This document shows positions 21,001 to 30,700 of a stretch of DNA of 64,000 nt, in pieces. The stretch covers positions 1-64,000 of the forward strand of contig SADC01000913.1 of NCBI GenBank assembly GCA_004194705.1, written 5' to 3'. Within the stretch, counting starts at the first letter, position 1. Each line of letters begins with the position of its first letter. The DNA is from Ditylenchus dipsaci. Lineage: Eukaryota > Nematoda > Chromadorea > Rhabditida > Anguinidae. The notes beneath the pieces were generated by a model that saw only the letters and a list, made by a program, of their open reading frames with translations, made no database searches and was not told the DNA's origin. A program made the position numbers and the translations under genes.

Positions 21001-24000
21001 AAAATCAATAATAGAAAAAAAGACTCATAAATTTTTAGTAAAGCTAAAAAGCATTTGGACCTACTGGAGTTGCCGGTGGCAAAAAAAAGCTTGGTACCCT
21101 AAGCTAAGCAAAAAACAACAGGGAGGACCAAGCTGTTTTTGGCACTGACAACTCCAGTAGTTTAATTTTCATAATAAGCCCCGCTTTTTGTACCTGCACC
21201 CAAAGTGGGCTGAAACACATTTAAGCTTATTTTATTCGGATTAAGTTTTATTTAACTAATTTTTTCATGTAACCTCATTGATTGCCCGTGCAGGATTAAT
21301 TTTCAAACACCTGGAAATCTGAAAAATTTGAGGCCAATCTCGAAATTTCCGGGTGAAAATCCAAAATCGAAAAAGCGGAATCGGTAGAACTCATGAGAGT
21401 TAAGAAAATGCAACAAACAGATTTGCAAAATATTTGATCTGGAATGAGATATAGGTCATCAAAGTCAGGGTGGAGGATTATTAGAGGTTATACGGTAAAT
21501 TTTCACCTTTTTTTGACACAAATTTGTATTTAGTTCTTGCCCATGATATTTCTCTATTGCCAGAAGCAGAGGCTACAAAACATTTGAATCGTATTCAGGA
21601 AGGTTCGCTGTATTTGGAAAATTTGGACTAAAAATTTATTTTCAGACATCTACCACAAAAATTTCTATAAATACGACAGCGCTCTTGATTTCCTTGAACA
21701 ATTTGCTGACTCCTTGCCTATGACTGATGATCCGTAAGTGTTCAAAGTTTGTTTTTTTGTAAATTAGACTTTTAAGGTGTGTTCCAAGAAAAATCATCGA
21801 AGGATCTAGATTTGAGCGAGAGCCTGTCCAACGAGCAGTTGACCTTATCCGTTCCGAAACAGCCTTGCTTGTGAGACTATTTTAAAGTTATTTAGAAGCA
21901 TTAAAATAAAGTTTGACAAACGACAAATTAGGATGGTCCTTAGCGGACACGACTTTAGGGAAAGCGTCATTTTGCGGACTGACAAATGCAAAACTACTTT
22001 TTTCCACTCAATATGCCTCTTTCGACATCAAAAATGTCCGCTAAAGTAGCATCCACGAATGTCCATCCGCAATTGTCGGTCCGCAAATGTCACTTCCGCC
22101 AATGTTGGTCCGCAAAATATCAAGTCCGCCAATGTCCGTCCACAAATCCAGAATCGACTGAAGCAGTTTTAGAATCTCAGAATACTCTGTATACTTACGC
22201 ACAAAACTTTTGGTTAAAAAAGGGATATTGGCACATTCTCTTGGCCCGCGTGCCATATTTGGTCTGAAATTAGAAGTAAATTAAACGCCCCCAGTCTTTT
22301 GCTTTGGTCTTTCTAGCTGATTTTTTTTAAAATTTTAAGATTGGTTTCATTTTTACTGTTTTTAAACTCAAAAGTTTTACTTGAAAATTAAAAATCCACT
22401 TGGGGGACCAATCAAACGACTGGGATTTTTCCGTGCTCCGTGTTTTTTTTCTCATGGCAATAATTTTAGAGTGACGCTGTGTTGAAATGCTCGGAAATAG
22501 TCTATCCTAACGACACTCTGGAAAGGGACACTTACCGACATGATGGCCAGATCTTCATTGACCAGATCATGGATTCCTTAGATACATTTGTTCCAGATAT
22601 GCTAGTTTGTTTTACTTTATAATACAGTTCAATTTTTAAATATAAATTTTCAGTCGACATTCTGGCCAGAAAATACCATCGAAGTGATGAACTGGGAGTT
22701 AGCCCAGAGAGCATGTGAAATTGCTTTCCGCTCTGTTAATCGATGGAATAAGACTGCCCATGACATCAAAAAGAGTTTGAACGCAAGAGGAAATGACAGG
22801 TGAATTTTAGTTTTTCCAATTTTTTCTAATTAAGAAATTTAGTTTGATCTATCAGCTGGCCATGGTAGAGCCCTTCTACTCTCCATCGGACTGGTTTTTC
22901 TTGGCTGATGGATGTAAAAGTGTGGGACTTGAATTAGGAATGGACTATGGAGCACGATGCTTTTACAGCATTGATCAGTCCAAACCGGCTCACTATGTTG
23001 TCTCATCATTCAAAAAGGTGCACAGACCGTCAAAAGCCTGGACAGCATACTCTACATGGAATAAAAACCTCCAAACCATCAATGAAACAGTGACGTTAGT
23101 CGATTAAATATTTTTTTAAATAAAAGCGATATAATTCTCGCTAACCGACTTTTAAAAATTTAGACTAAAAATTTTACACTTCGTGAAGTTAAAAAGTGGG
23201 ACAAATATATCCTGGGGTTTTGAGTAGTTCAGGCGTAAAAATCGTAAAAACTTTTACTGTTTTTATTAGAAAAAGTTTATTAAGACTGAACATTTGATGC
23301 GAAAAAAAGAGAAAATATCTGGACAATGACTGCGCGGCCCTACGCCTTCCTTATTTTTCGGCGCTACTCGGTTTTACCCCTCCCAAAAACAGCTACTCCG
23401 TTTTACCCTTCCCAATAATTTTTAGGCTTCGGAATTAGGATTAGCCCTTAGGCTTTGGCACGTGCCCCCCGTCAGATTTTTTCCTTATCGGTGCCCCCCC
23501 CTCGTCAGATTTTTCCGAAAACGGTGTAGGTAAAATGGCCTCAAAAATTGGAAAAACGGTGTAGGTAAAATGGCCTGAAAATGGCCTGGTGCCCCCCCCC
23601 TCTGTCAGTAATTCCTGCGTACGCCACTGGGTACCACTAAAAATTATTGTGAGGGGTAAAACCGAGTATCTTTTTGGGAGGGGTATAAACGAGTAGCGTC
23701 TACCGTAAAACCTCTATTAAACGGACACCCTCCAATAAACGGACACCCTCTAATAAACGGGCACCCTCAAGGACCTATATCTCAGCGCAAAAAAAATTTT
23801 TGCAAATCTGTTTTTCGCGTTTTCTTGATCACCTCGATCTTAGTTGATTCGCTTTTTAGATTTTTTTGAGTACCCAAAAATCTCAAAATCAAAATATTTT
23901 TTTTTTCAATTTTTTAGGGATTGAAAATTAAACGGGCATGCCCGTTTAATAGAGGTTATACGGTATTTTTCTATCGCCCTCCCTTTCGACCATATTTTTT

Positions 24001-25639
24001 TTATGATGGATCGCTTTTTTACGCTACTTGGATAAAGAAACGCCCTCCCCTCCCCAAATCAACTTTTTTCAACACTAGAAAGGCCGTCCGTGTCCTTTGT
24101 TTATTCTAGCACAGTTTTTCATGCTGATTTTTTTGTTGCCGTTCGTTTTCTTCCGACCGATGGAAAAAGTCCTGTAAAATGCAGTTTAAATTTTTTTTAT
24201 AAATGACGGCATCCCATGACATTTTGTACAAATGTACAGAAAATTTCTCGCAAGACACATTTATGATTGTATTATGTCAAAATGATCTTGAGCATCTTCG
24301 CTTTCGAATAAGTGTATGTGAGTTGCAATATGTATGCAAAAACTTGGTCAACCCACGTTCAACTCACAAAGCCACTATTTTCTGACCTATCAAATTTCAC
24401 TCCAAGTCGCCCACAAGCACGTCATACCTGTGTATAACTGCTCAACGCTTGGTAAATATTTGTAGAGAAATTCAAGAGCTACAAGCATAGTTGCACGCAA
24501 ATTTTTTTTGGCGCCGAGCGCCGGCGTCGCCGCCAAAATTTTCGGTGCGCTCAACGGCGCCGGCGCCCGTGCAACTATGACTACAAGAAAGGATTTTTTC
24601 AATCGCGATACTAAAATCAATCATTAAATATTTCAGCCAAAAAATAAATTATCTCCTTCAAAACTTTGAGTGGATCTTTTATTGAGTTTAATTTCTGGTT
24701 ATCGTCTGTGAGTTTTACCACCCTTTTTTCACTTTTTGGGGAGTAATCGTTTTGCCAACAAAACGTTTGCCAATGTGATCTTTTCGCTAATGAGATCACT
24801 TTGCCAATGGTATGTTTTCGCTAATAGCTTTTTTCGCAAGTACTCTTACTCTCATCTCAGGCAAATTACCACTCATTTTCTAGCTAGTGAAATGAGCTAT
24901 AAAATGAGTAGTTATTTGCCTAGCAACAGGATAAGAATAATTCAGGAATGCAGCTATTAGCGAAAAACACACCATTGACTGAGTGATCTCATTGACAAAA
25001 AGATGCCACTGGAAAAATGATCTCATTGTCAAAGTTTCATTGGCAAAACAATCACGCCTTAATTTTTTTTGGCGCAAATTTCAGTTTTGCCTAATGATAT
25101 CAATTTTTTAACTTTTTTAAAGTCATAACATTATCAGGTAACCCTGTGATTCTAGTTTCTCGATAGATTATATTTATTGCAACATCTCTTGAAAAAGTAA
25201 AATTTAAAGATAAAAGTATGAACCACATTATTGTTTGGACTTGCTTCATATTTTAAGAAATTTTTGAGCTAAAATATAGTTTTTGAGTGGGGTTGAAAAA
25301 TAATTACACATGGGTAATATAAAATTTTAATATAAAATATGGTTTAAAAATATAAATTTCAGCAAGCTCTACAACGTGAACAGTCTGAACACCCTGGTTT
25401 CTGCCATCCGCGATGCTACATCGTTTGATTTTTCCCACTACTTCAGCTCATCCTTTTTGGTGCGAAAATATGGAGACTGGATGGATGGGCCTCAACACTT
25501 TGGCTTTGGCTATTCAGGAACAGTTGAAAGATCGTATGGGATGGAGGTTCAGTTCCTTCAAAATTTCGCTTATTGGTATAATGCTTCTGGCACTTTCAAT
25601 GACCCAGAACATTTCGAAATGTTCTACTTTTTCCACTAA
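18088..25639 (+). CDS. Secreted protein of about 590 residues, unrecognised family
   Basis: Ten exons: 18088-18169, 20168-20484, 20656-20964, 21534-21602, 21646-21733, 21777-21870, 22470-22604, 22654-22799, 22843-23094 and 25363-25639 (TAA). Exon 1 starts MRWKFNLLFYFILLFS, a signal peptide. The mature protein is mostly polar with scattered cysteines and several N-glycosylation sequons (NESS, NLTS, NDTL, NKTA, NETV, NASG), fitting a secreted or extracellular role. Distinctive segments are IDSYYSDLMSISGATIDAIG near the N-terminus, EGTGVAFLFGKGVRRRL, FYSPSDWFFLADGCKSVG and the C-terminal PQHFGFGYSGTVERSYGM with EHFEMFYFFH. No domain is recognised. Phases agree at every junction except exon 3 to 4, where one extra T at 21534-21535 would restore the frame. 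Four introns are only 43-49 nt; introns 1 and 9 are about 2 kb and full of transposons. A putative polyadenylation signal lies at 25824-25829. Confidence 0.8.
18765..19018. mobile_element. TACCGTA-family MITE in intron 1
   Basis: Left end TACCGTAATTCCTCTAATAA with a C-run; right end a G-run followed by CGGCTTATTAGAGG and AATTACGGTA. A half copy (TACCGTATGGCCTCTAATAA) lies at 18187-18215 near the start of the same intron. Confidence 0.85.
19075..19295 (-). mobile_element. tRNA-derived SINE, uninterrupted copy
   Basis: On the minus strand the head carries an A-box-like ATGTGGTTCTGAGCGATT and a B box GTTCGAATCCACC, typical of RNA polymerase III promoters. The body continues TATACCTTATTTTTC, ATGGTTTGGGTT and AAAAGGGTGGTTTGGTGCA. 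The tail has repeated TTGCAG-containing units. It serves as the empty site for the insertion in the 19553-19990 copy. Confidence 0.75.
19337..19482. repeat. Inverted repeat with GAGCGGATCAGATTT ends
   Basis: TTGAGCGGATCAGATTTCGG and its partner CCAAATCTGATCCGCTCAA face each other about 100 bp apart, with a second inner pair CTTAATCGCTCAG / GAGCGATTAAGC. It sits between the two oppositely oriented SINE copies and may be a foldback element. Confidence 0.75.
19553..19990 (+). mobile_element. tRNA-derived SINE, interrupted by a MITE
   Basis: The head (ATGTGGTTCTGAGCGATT, GGTTCGAATCCACC) and body (TATACCTTATTTTTA, ATGGTTTGGGTT, AAAAGGGTGGTTTGGTGCA) match the minus-strand copy at 19075-19295. The body is split at a TA by the element at 19627-19881. 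Confidence 0.8.
19627..19881. mobile_element. Pogo-like MITE inserted in a SINE, TA duplication
   Basis: Termini CAGTCGAACCTCTTTATAG and reverse complement with TA at 19625-19626 and 19882-19883. The interior has two direct copies of a roughly 80 bp unit containing CCCCGGGCCCGATTTGG and GGCCGACAAAGACC, and many TATAGTGACACC motifs. The long open frames on the minus strand here are made by these repeats. Confidence 0.92.
21060..21165. repeat. Short foldback in intron 3
   Basis: CTACTGGAGTTGCCGGTGGC pairs with GCACTGACAACTCCAGTAG around a centre that carries AACAGGGAGGACCAAG, a form of the recurring GGACCAAGGC module. The nearby text 21285-21497 is the right part of a TACCGTA-family element ending GAGGTTATACGGTA. 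Confidence 0.7.
22020..22150. repeat. Degenerate tandem repeat of about 13-17 bp (TGTCCGTCCGCAA type)
   Basis: Seven or eight successive units share AATGTCNNTCCGC with variable linkers, in intron 6. A preceding inverted portion (GCGGACACGAC, TTTTGCGGACTGAC, near 21940-21985) suggests the array is the end of a foldback or MITE. The 93-codon frame through it is not a gene. Confidence 0.7.
22285..22425. repeat. Short inverted repeat, CCCAGTC ends
   Basis: CGCCCCCAGTCTTTTG and AACGACTGGGAT are inverted, with GGTCTTTC / GGGGGACCAA inside. Lies in intron 6. Confidence 0.6.
23350..23700. mobile_element. Inverted-repeat element, CTACTCGKTTTAYMCC ends
   Basis: GCGCTACTCGGTTTTACCCC with CTCCCAAAAA at the left faces TTTTTGGGAGGGGTATAAAC and GAGTAGCG at the right. 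The interior has tandem GGTGCCCCCCNNGTCAGA units and AAACGGTGTAGGTAAAATGG twice. Lies in intron 9, directly abutting the next element. Confidence 0.75.
23701..23965. mobile_element. TACCGTA-family MITE, AAACGGGC variant
   Basis: Left end TACCGTAAAACCTCTATTAA followed by tandem ACGGACACCCTCYAATAA units; right end GGGCATGCCCGTTTAATAG then AGGTTATACGGTA. Lies in intron 9. Confidence 0.88.
24486..24579. mobile_element. Tiny GC-rich hAT-like MITE (94 bp)
   Basis: Termini CATAGTTGCACG and CGTGCAACTATG are perfect inverts. The interior pairs GGCGCCGAGCGCCGGCG with GGCGCCGGCGCC-type text. It is flanked by GCTACAAG and ACTACAAG, an 8 bp duplication with one mismatch, as expected for hAT elements. Its GC content is far above that of the surrounding intron 9. 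Confidence 0.8.
24742..25066. mobile_element. Foldback element with repeated GCCAATGNGATC motifs
   Basis: AATCGTTTTGCCAACAAAAC at the left matches TTGGCAAAACAATCACG at the right in inverted orientation. Inside, GCTAATGAGATCACTTTGCC-like units repeat on both arms, and a central pair CTAGCTAGTGAAATGAGC / ATAAAATGAGTAGTTATTTGCC forms the loop region. Lies in intron 9 of the secreted-protein gene. Confidence 0.8.
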
Positions 25640-25823
25640 AATTACCTGTATTGCTGGCATTGGCAAAAGCGTCACATAACGTTTTTTTCATCCGCTGTTC
25701 TATTTATCGCATTTTGGCTTATTCGTCTGCCTAGTTAGCTCTTTATTGTCAGTTTTTTTGTGCTGCGCAATTCATTGTATTTAATTTTTTGCTAGTATTT
25801 TTCCACTATTTGCTGATTAATTA

Positions 25824-25829
25824 AATAAA
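25824..25829 (+). promoter_or_regulatory. Putative polyadenylation signal
   Basis: AATAAA lies 185 nt after the stop codon of the secreted-protein gene at 18088-25639. No better-placed hexamer was seen. Confidence 0.4.
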
Positions 25830-25927
25830 TTCTAACCCTTTGGAACCACCATAATTTTTTGCAAGCTGAATTAAAAAATCTGGTATTTACATATCGACCC
25901 GGTTTTTGATGGATATTTAGCCTTATG

Positions 25928-26159
25928 TGACAATCAGGGCGTGTTTTTTCCTTGACCCCGCTGTTGTTTTTTATCGTAATTTTTAGGCTTTAAGCTTAGA
26001 CAAGGGTAGGCCAGCATATGTTGTAATGGTCTTAAACATTACTCTAAATATGTTTTGGTCGATAATAATATACGCTGACCAACCCTTGCTTAAAGCCTAA
26101 GTCTAAAAAATCACAAAATAACAACCGGGTGACCAAGGCGAAAAACGCCATGATTGTCA
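25928..26159. mobile_element. MITE with TGACAATC termini
   Basis: TGACAATCAGGGCGTG and CGCCATGATTGTCA are inverted ends. Inside are TTGACCCCGCTGTTG / ACAACCGGGTGACCAAGG and the module AGCTTAGACAAGGGTAGGCCAGC paired with its inverse CTGACCAACCCTTGCTTAAAGC. Confidence 0.8.
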
Positions 26160-26911
26160 TATAGGGCCGATTTTTTGCTACACGATGTCAAAATCATAAA
26201 TTTGGGATTTAACACGGGTGTTTCTGTGGTCTAGAGTTCACCGCAATGGGTTTTATGGCCAGTAAGCAACATTTTATTAAATTTTAAATATTTTTCAAAG
26301 AAAAATAGAATTGAAAAAGATAGTTGCCAAGACATTAACTAAGTTGGGGTCCTAAAAGTTGGAGTCCGCAAGCTGTTTTATTGGTACTTTTGTTTTATTG
26401 ATCTTCTTTTTTCTGACACTTTTCTGAATAAAAATCGATTTGTTTGAAAAATAATTTCGACCGAAATTTAAGTTTTTGCCTTGGGGGACCAAGACGAATC
26501 AAGATTTTGTCAACTTTTGGTCAAATTTTTTTTCCCTTAAATTCAGGTTTAATATAAGAAAGTGTCATAAAATAGCTTTTTATCGTTTTTAGCGAATAAA
26601 AATTACTTAGGAGACGTTTTAGCACTATTCTCAAATCAGTATGAAGTGCGCTCCCTGAAGTGCATAAACCATATTTCCAGCATTAATTATGTTCAGGATC
26701 GACCTTTTTTGGAAAGTTTTAAAATGCTCATAATTTTTTTATTTTTAACTTTAATAACACAACTTATAGCTTATTAGAAAGCCCAATATCTTTTGCTTCG
26801 ATTGACATTAGAATAAAATTTGTTTTGATACTTTGCGCTGAGATATACAGATCCAAAGCAAACATGACATTTTTAGCAACATGCAGAATGTGGGTGTCAA
26901 AATTTCGATTA
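26160..26911. other. Intergenic, repeat fragments only
   Basis: Contains TTGGGGGACCAAGACG near 26482 and an end fragment (ACTTAGGAGACGTTTTAGCAC, 26607-26627) that matches the terminus of the 29665-30328 foldback. No gene was recognised. Confidence 0.5.
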
Positions 26912-27157
26912 CACTCAAACCTCGATTGAATGACCCCCTTCAAGTTCGTTCCCACCTAGAGTCCGACACTTTTTTAAGCTGATTTTAAGAGGCTGTTGCC
27001 AGCTCTGTTTCCACATTCTGGTCACAAATATCGTAAAGATTCCGATTTTGTCGGTCGTTTATGCAAAAACCTGAAGTTTTCGCTTTAAAAAAGCAAAACC
27101 TCGATTTAACGAACCCCTTTTAAAAAATTAGAGGGTCGTTAAATTGAGGTTTAACTG
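26912..27157. mobile_element. Pogo-like MITE, TA duplication
   Basis: Left end CACTCAAACCTCGATTGAAT, right end AAATTGAGGTTTAACTG, flanked by TA at 26910-26911 and 27158-27159. It keeps AAGTTCGTTCCCACCTAG and GTCCGACACTTTTTT on the left arm only, so the right arm is internally deleted. Confidence 0.85.
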
Positions 27158-27171
27158 TAACTGTAAAGCAC

Positions 27172-27451
27172 TCTAGTTCGCTAAGACTAGTATAAATCTA
27201 GTTCACAATATACACTATATTGTAGCACAAATCAGGAGCTATAAAAATGACATTCCAGAATTTTTTTGAATGTAAGGTGTTGAGATATGGCTTTTGAAAA
27301 AAAACCTGTAAAATGCTCATTTTTACAGGAATTTCTTTTTCAAAAGCCATATCTCAACACTCTCAGACTCGAAAAAAATCTGGAATGTGGGTTTTGTAGC
27401 TCTTGATTCTCTTGACAACATAGTATTGAGATATTACTAGAGTGCTCTACA
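27172..27451. repeat. Large palindrome with TTGAGATATGGC core
   Basis: AGCACTCTAGTTCGCTAAG and TACTAGAGTGCT bound the structure. GTGTTGAGATATGGCTTTTG faces CAAAAGCCATATCTCAACAC across a short GTAAAATGCTCATTTTTAC hairpin. It belongs to the family also seen at 8060-8300 and 28930-29200. Confidence 0.8.
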
Positions 27452-28397
27452 ATCAATCAAAATTTGGACTGCTCCACCCTGTCTTTTAAATCTTTCAATA
27501 TGAAAAGATGTCCTGCATTCTTGAATAAAACTAATGCAGAAAGACGCATCACGAATCAAATAAAGACATTTTTAAACAATTTCGTGCTCAAAAACCTACG
27601 ATTGAACAGAACGACAAACAGCAAAAAATAAATTATGGGTTTAGAAACCATTTTGTAAGCTACAACTGCTAGAAGTCTTTTGTAACTTCAAATTATAGAA
27701 GACTTCGAAAAGATTTGGAAATGGTTTACAAACTTGCTAGTATACCTTTTATATGGATCGATTTCAAAAAATTATAAAAAAACCACCCACATGTTTGCTT
27801 TGGTTATCAACTTTACGCATGAGGTTCTGCAATGGAAAATGACTATGAATAATAGATCTCTCTGAAAAAAAAGTTATTTTCAAATAATTGGCTTGCAAGA
27901 AAAATCAATAAAAAAATTTTAAGTTAAAACTACGAGGAAAATACCAAGTAAAAGGAATTGTTCAACAAAGAAGATAATACAGGGCGTCCAAAAAGGGGTG
28001 CGATCTAATTACCCTTTCGCGTTTTTCCAAACAATAAAAATGCTCATTGTTAATTTTCCTAACGGTAAAAATGGTGCATAGACGTTCTGCCAATTTTAGA
28101 CAAATGTCCTAAAATGGACAAAACGTTTATTTTACCTTGGTCCCCCCTGTCGATTCTGAAAGTTTTAAAAAAGATTTTTTAACCCAGTGCTTTTTTTGGC
28201 ACCCCAAATCTTTTTTTATTTTTGAAAATTTAGTCAAAATCTTTTCGGGAACAAAGGCCAATTTGGCAATCGCTTCTGCACGAGGACATATTATTTGTTG
28301 AAAGTTTCTGGTAAAATTGGGCGCTTCAAATTTTTCTTAAAACTTTGAACAGACAATAACTTTTTACACGCGTAAAGTATTGAATTTTTGTTAACGC

Positions 28398-28610
28398 AGA
28401 TTGACTCAGTTTTTGATAACAATTTTTTCGATGTATAAAGTCAAAACACGATTTTGGTTGGTCTCTCAGTGGTTTGGGTCCTGGACTATGGACAACGGTT
28501 GGATATGTAAGGCCGAAACTAAAGGGGGGATTAAGCGAAAATCATGTTTTTGACTTTATATACCAAAACAATCGCCATGACAAACTAAGTCTATCTGCGT
28601 TCACAGAAAT
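28398..28610. repeat. Inverted repeat, GCAGATTGACTCAG / CTAAGTCTATCTGC arms
   Basis: The arms also pair GATGTATAAAGTCAAAAACA-like text. Similar sequence (TACCAAAAATTGCCATGA) occurs near 7580-7605 in the outer shell of the nested complex. The stretch 27452-28397 before it holds no recognised gene and one TTACCTTGGTCCCCCCTG module near 28131. Confidence 0.65.
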
Positions 28611-28929
28611 TCACAGCTCAATCAAAAAAAAAGTTATGACCGTTTAAAAAGGTCAGAAAAATTTGAAACACCCTGTACTCTTTTCTAACTGGTGTCCCAA
28701 AAGTTATTCTCAAACCCTTATCTTTGATCAATGTTATGATCACATCTCTTTTTTTCTGAAACTATTTTGTGTCCCTGCACTTCTTTTTTCAAATGGCATA
28801 TCAAACTTAACATTATCATTTTGGATAAGTCATCATTTGGCTCCAAACAATTGTCAGGTCATTTTGACAAGCTGAAAAGCTTTTTTTATCACTTTGAGTG
28901 ATTAAAAGTTTGTTAAATTTCGAACGTCA

Positions 28930-29200
28930 CAACAACATCTTATCACCACGTTACAGATCAGTTCAAGAGCTACAGAACTGTTGTTACAAAAATTATTTAA
29001 AAATATGAATGTTGAGATATGGCCTTCTGGAAAAAGGAATTTCTTGCAAAAATGAACAAAATCCAAGTTTTTCCAATTTTTCCTATTTTGGTCATCTTTT
29101 CAAGAAATTGCTTTTTATAGAAGGCCATATCTCAACGTTCAGCTTTGGAAAAAAAATTCTGTAACCTGGGTGTTTTAGCTCTCGAGCTGCGCTACAAAAA
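28930..29200. repeat. Palindrome with TTGAGATATGGC core, third copy
   Basis: GTTGAGATATGGCCTTCTGG faces GAAGGCCATATCTCAACG across about 60 bp; GCTACAGAACTGTTG / TAACCTGGGTGTTTTAGC lie further out. Confidence 0.75.
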
Positions 29201-29459
29201 GCTTCGCTTTTTCATGCAATTACCTTAGGCTCAGGGTAGGCCAGCGCACGTAAGGGTGCACTTAAACATGTGGTTAAAACAGGGCTCCGAATAAAATATT
29301 TCAAAAAAGGACATTTTTGTAAAAAAGGACATTTTGAAAAAAGTAAAAGGGTCATTTTATCCAGTGCTTGTTGAACAAACAAAGTAAACGAAAGTTGGGA
29401 AATGCTGGATGAGAAGAAAAGACTATTTTGATAGTTTCACAAAAAAAATCTTAAATTAC

Positions 29460-29660
29460 TTTAAAATATTCTCTAGCATCACATGATATCAGATGATATC
29501 ACCTGGCATGGACCATTTCTGATGATATGATAATGAAATGATATGTGAACACAAATTTTTAAGTGACATGATACTAATATGACATGAAGTTCAACAAAAT
29601 GATATGATAGGTGATATCAACCCGGGGATATCATATCAGGCTACATGACATCATACCTTT
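29460..29660. repeat. ATGATATCA-rich low-complexity block
   Basis: The text consists largely of overlapping ATGATAT, GATATCA and TGACATGA words, about fifteen in 200 bp. No terminal repeats were found. Confidence 0.6.
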
Positions 29661-29664
29661 TTTA

Positions 29665-30328
29665 GTCAACTCTGAATAAGGTTTGAACGTCTCCTACGTA
29701 ATTCTCAAGCGCTAAAAACGAGAAAAAAGTCGTTTTCCCAACAATAACCGCACTAAAAAGTTAAGTTTTCAAAAAAAAAAATTGGTTACCAAAGTTTAAC
29801 CAATTCCCTTGGTCTCCCAAGGTAAAATATCTTATTTTAAGGTATCGTTTCCCGTTTTGATCACTGGAGCTTGGCAAAAAGAGTCTCCATATGCATTTTT
29901 GATAAAGAGTTTTGTTCGGAATTATGCCAAAGGTATGTGGGTGCCCCTTCGGGGGCGCAGGGGGCTTGGGGCTTGGAGTTGAGATGCGTTCACCCACATA
30001 CCTTAGACACAAATCACTCGAAAGTGACTCTGAATGCACGAAAAAGTATGCATACCAGAGTTTTTTTATGCGGTAGGCCCCAGTTCACAAAACTATGTTC
30101 GAATCCCATCTTTTTGGTCGTTTTAAGGGTATCCAGGTACCTTTTCGGGTTTAAGTAGCTTGGGGACCAAGGCAATTGGTTAAACTTTGGTAACCAAACT
30201 TTTTTGGTTACCAAAGTTTTTTGAAAACCTAACTTTTTAGTGCGGATTGTTGGAAACAATTTTTTTTATCGTTTTTAGCGCATGAGAATTACTTAGGAGA
30301 CGTTCAATCTTGTTCAGAGTTGACTAAA
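29665..30328. mobile_element. Foldback element, AGTCAACTCTGAA termini
   Basis: AGTCAACTCTGAATAAGG with ACGTCTCCTACGTAATTCTC at the left faces GAATTACTTAGGAGACG and GTTCAGAGTTGACT at the right. Inner arms pair TTGGTTACCAAAGTTTAACC with its inverse. The loop holds a GTCACTTTCGAGTGATTTG-type repeat (29900-30110) and TTGGGGACCAAGGCAA. Single ends occur near 26607 and 62320. Confidence 0.8.
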
Positions 30329-30389
30329 AAGGGGATTAAGTAAATGGGATTAAATTTAGCTGTGAACTATGCAAAATTTACAGTGAAGT

Positions 30390-30700
30390 TGTAATACAGA
30401 TTGCTCTTACTTTTCTCTACTAAACAAAATATTGGCTTTAACATCGGATTCACGTTTAGCTTGATCGATTTGCTGATAAAGCTGACCTTCGGATCCGAAA
30501 GACACTGTCATCTTTTGAATCCCGCTCGAGACAGCAATTTTCCTAATTTGAAAATTAAATGTTTTTGTCTCGAGCGGAATTCAGTATTTGACAGTGACTT
30601 TGGGATTACAAAGGCAGTTTTATCAGCAGATTGACCACGCTGAACAACAATACAGTGTTAAAATCAATGTTTTGCCTAGCAGAAAAAAAGTTACAGCAAT
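30390..30700. repeat. Inverted repeat sharing arms with 57840-58230
   Basis: TCCCGCTCGAGACA faces TGTCTCGAGCGGAATTCAG around an AT-rich centre. The left flank (ATCGGATTCACGTTTAGC, GATCGATTTGCTGATAAA) resembles text at 57990-58030, so both are members of one foldback family. Confidence 0.7.
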
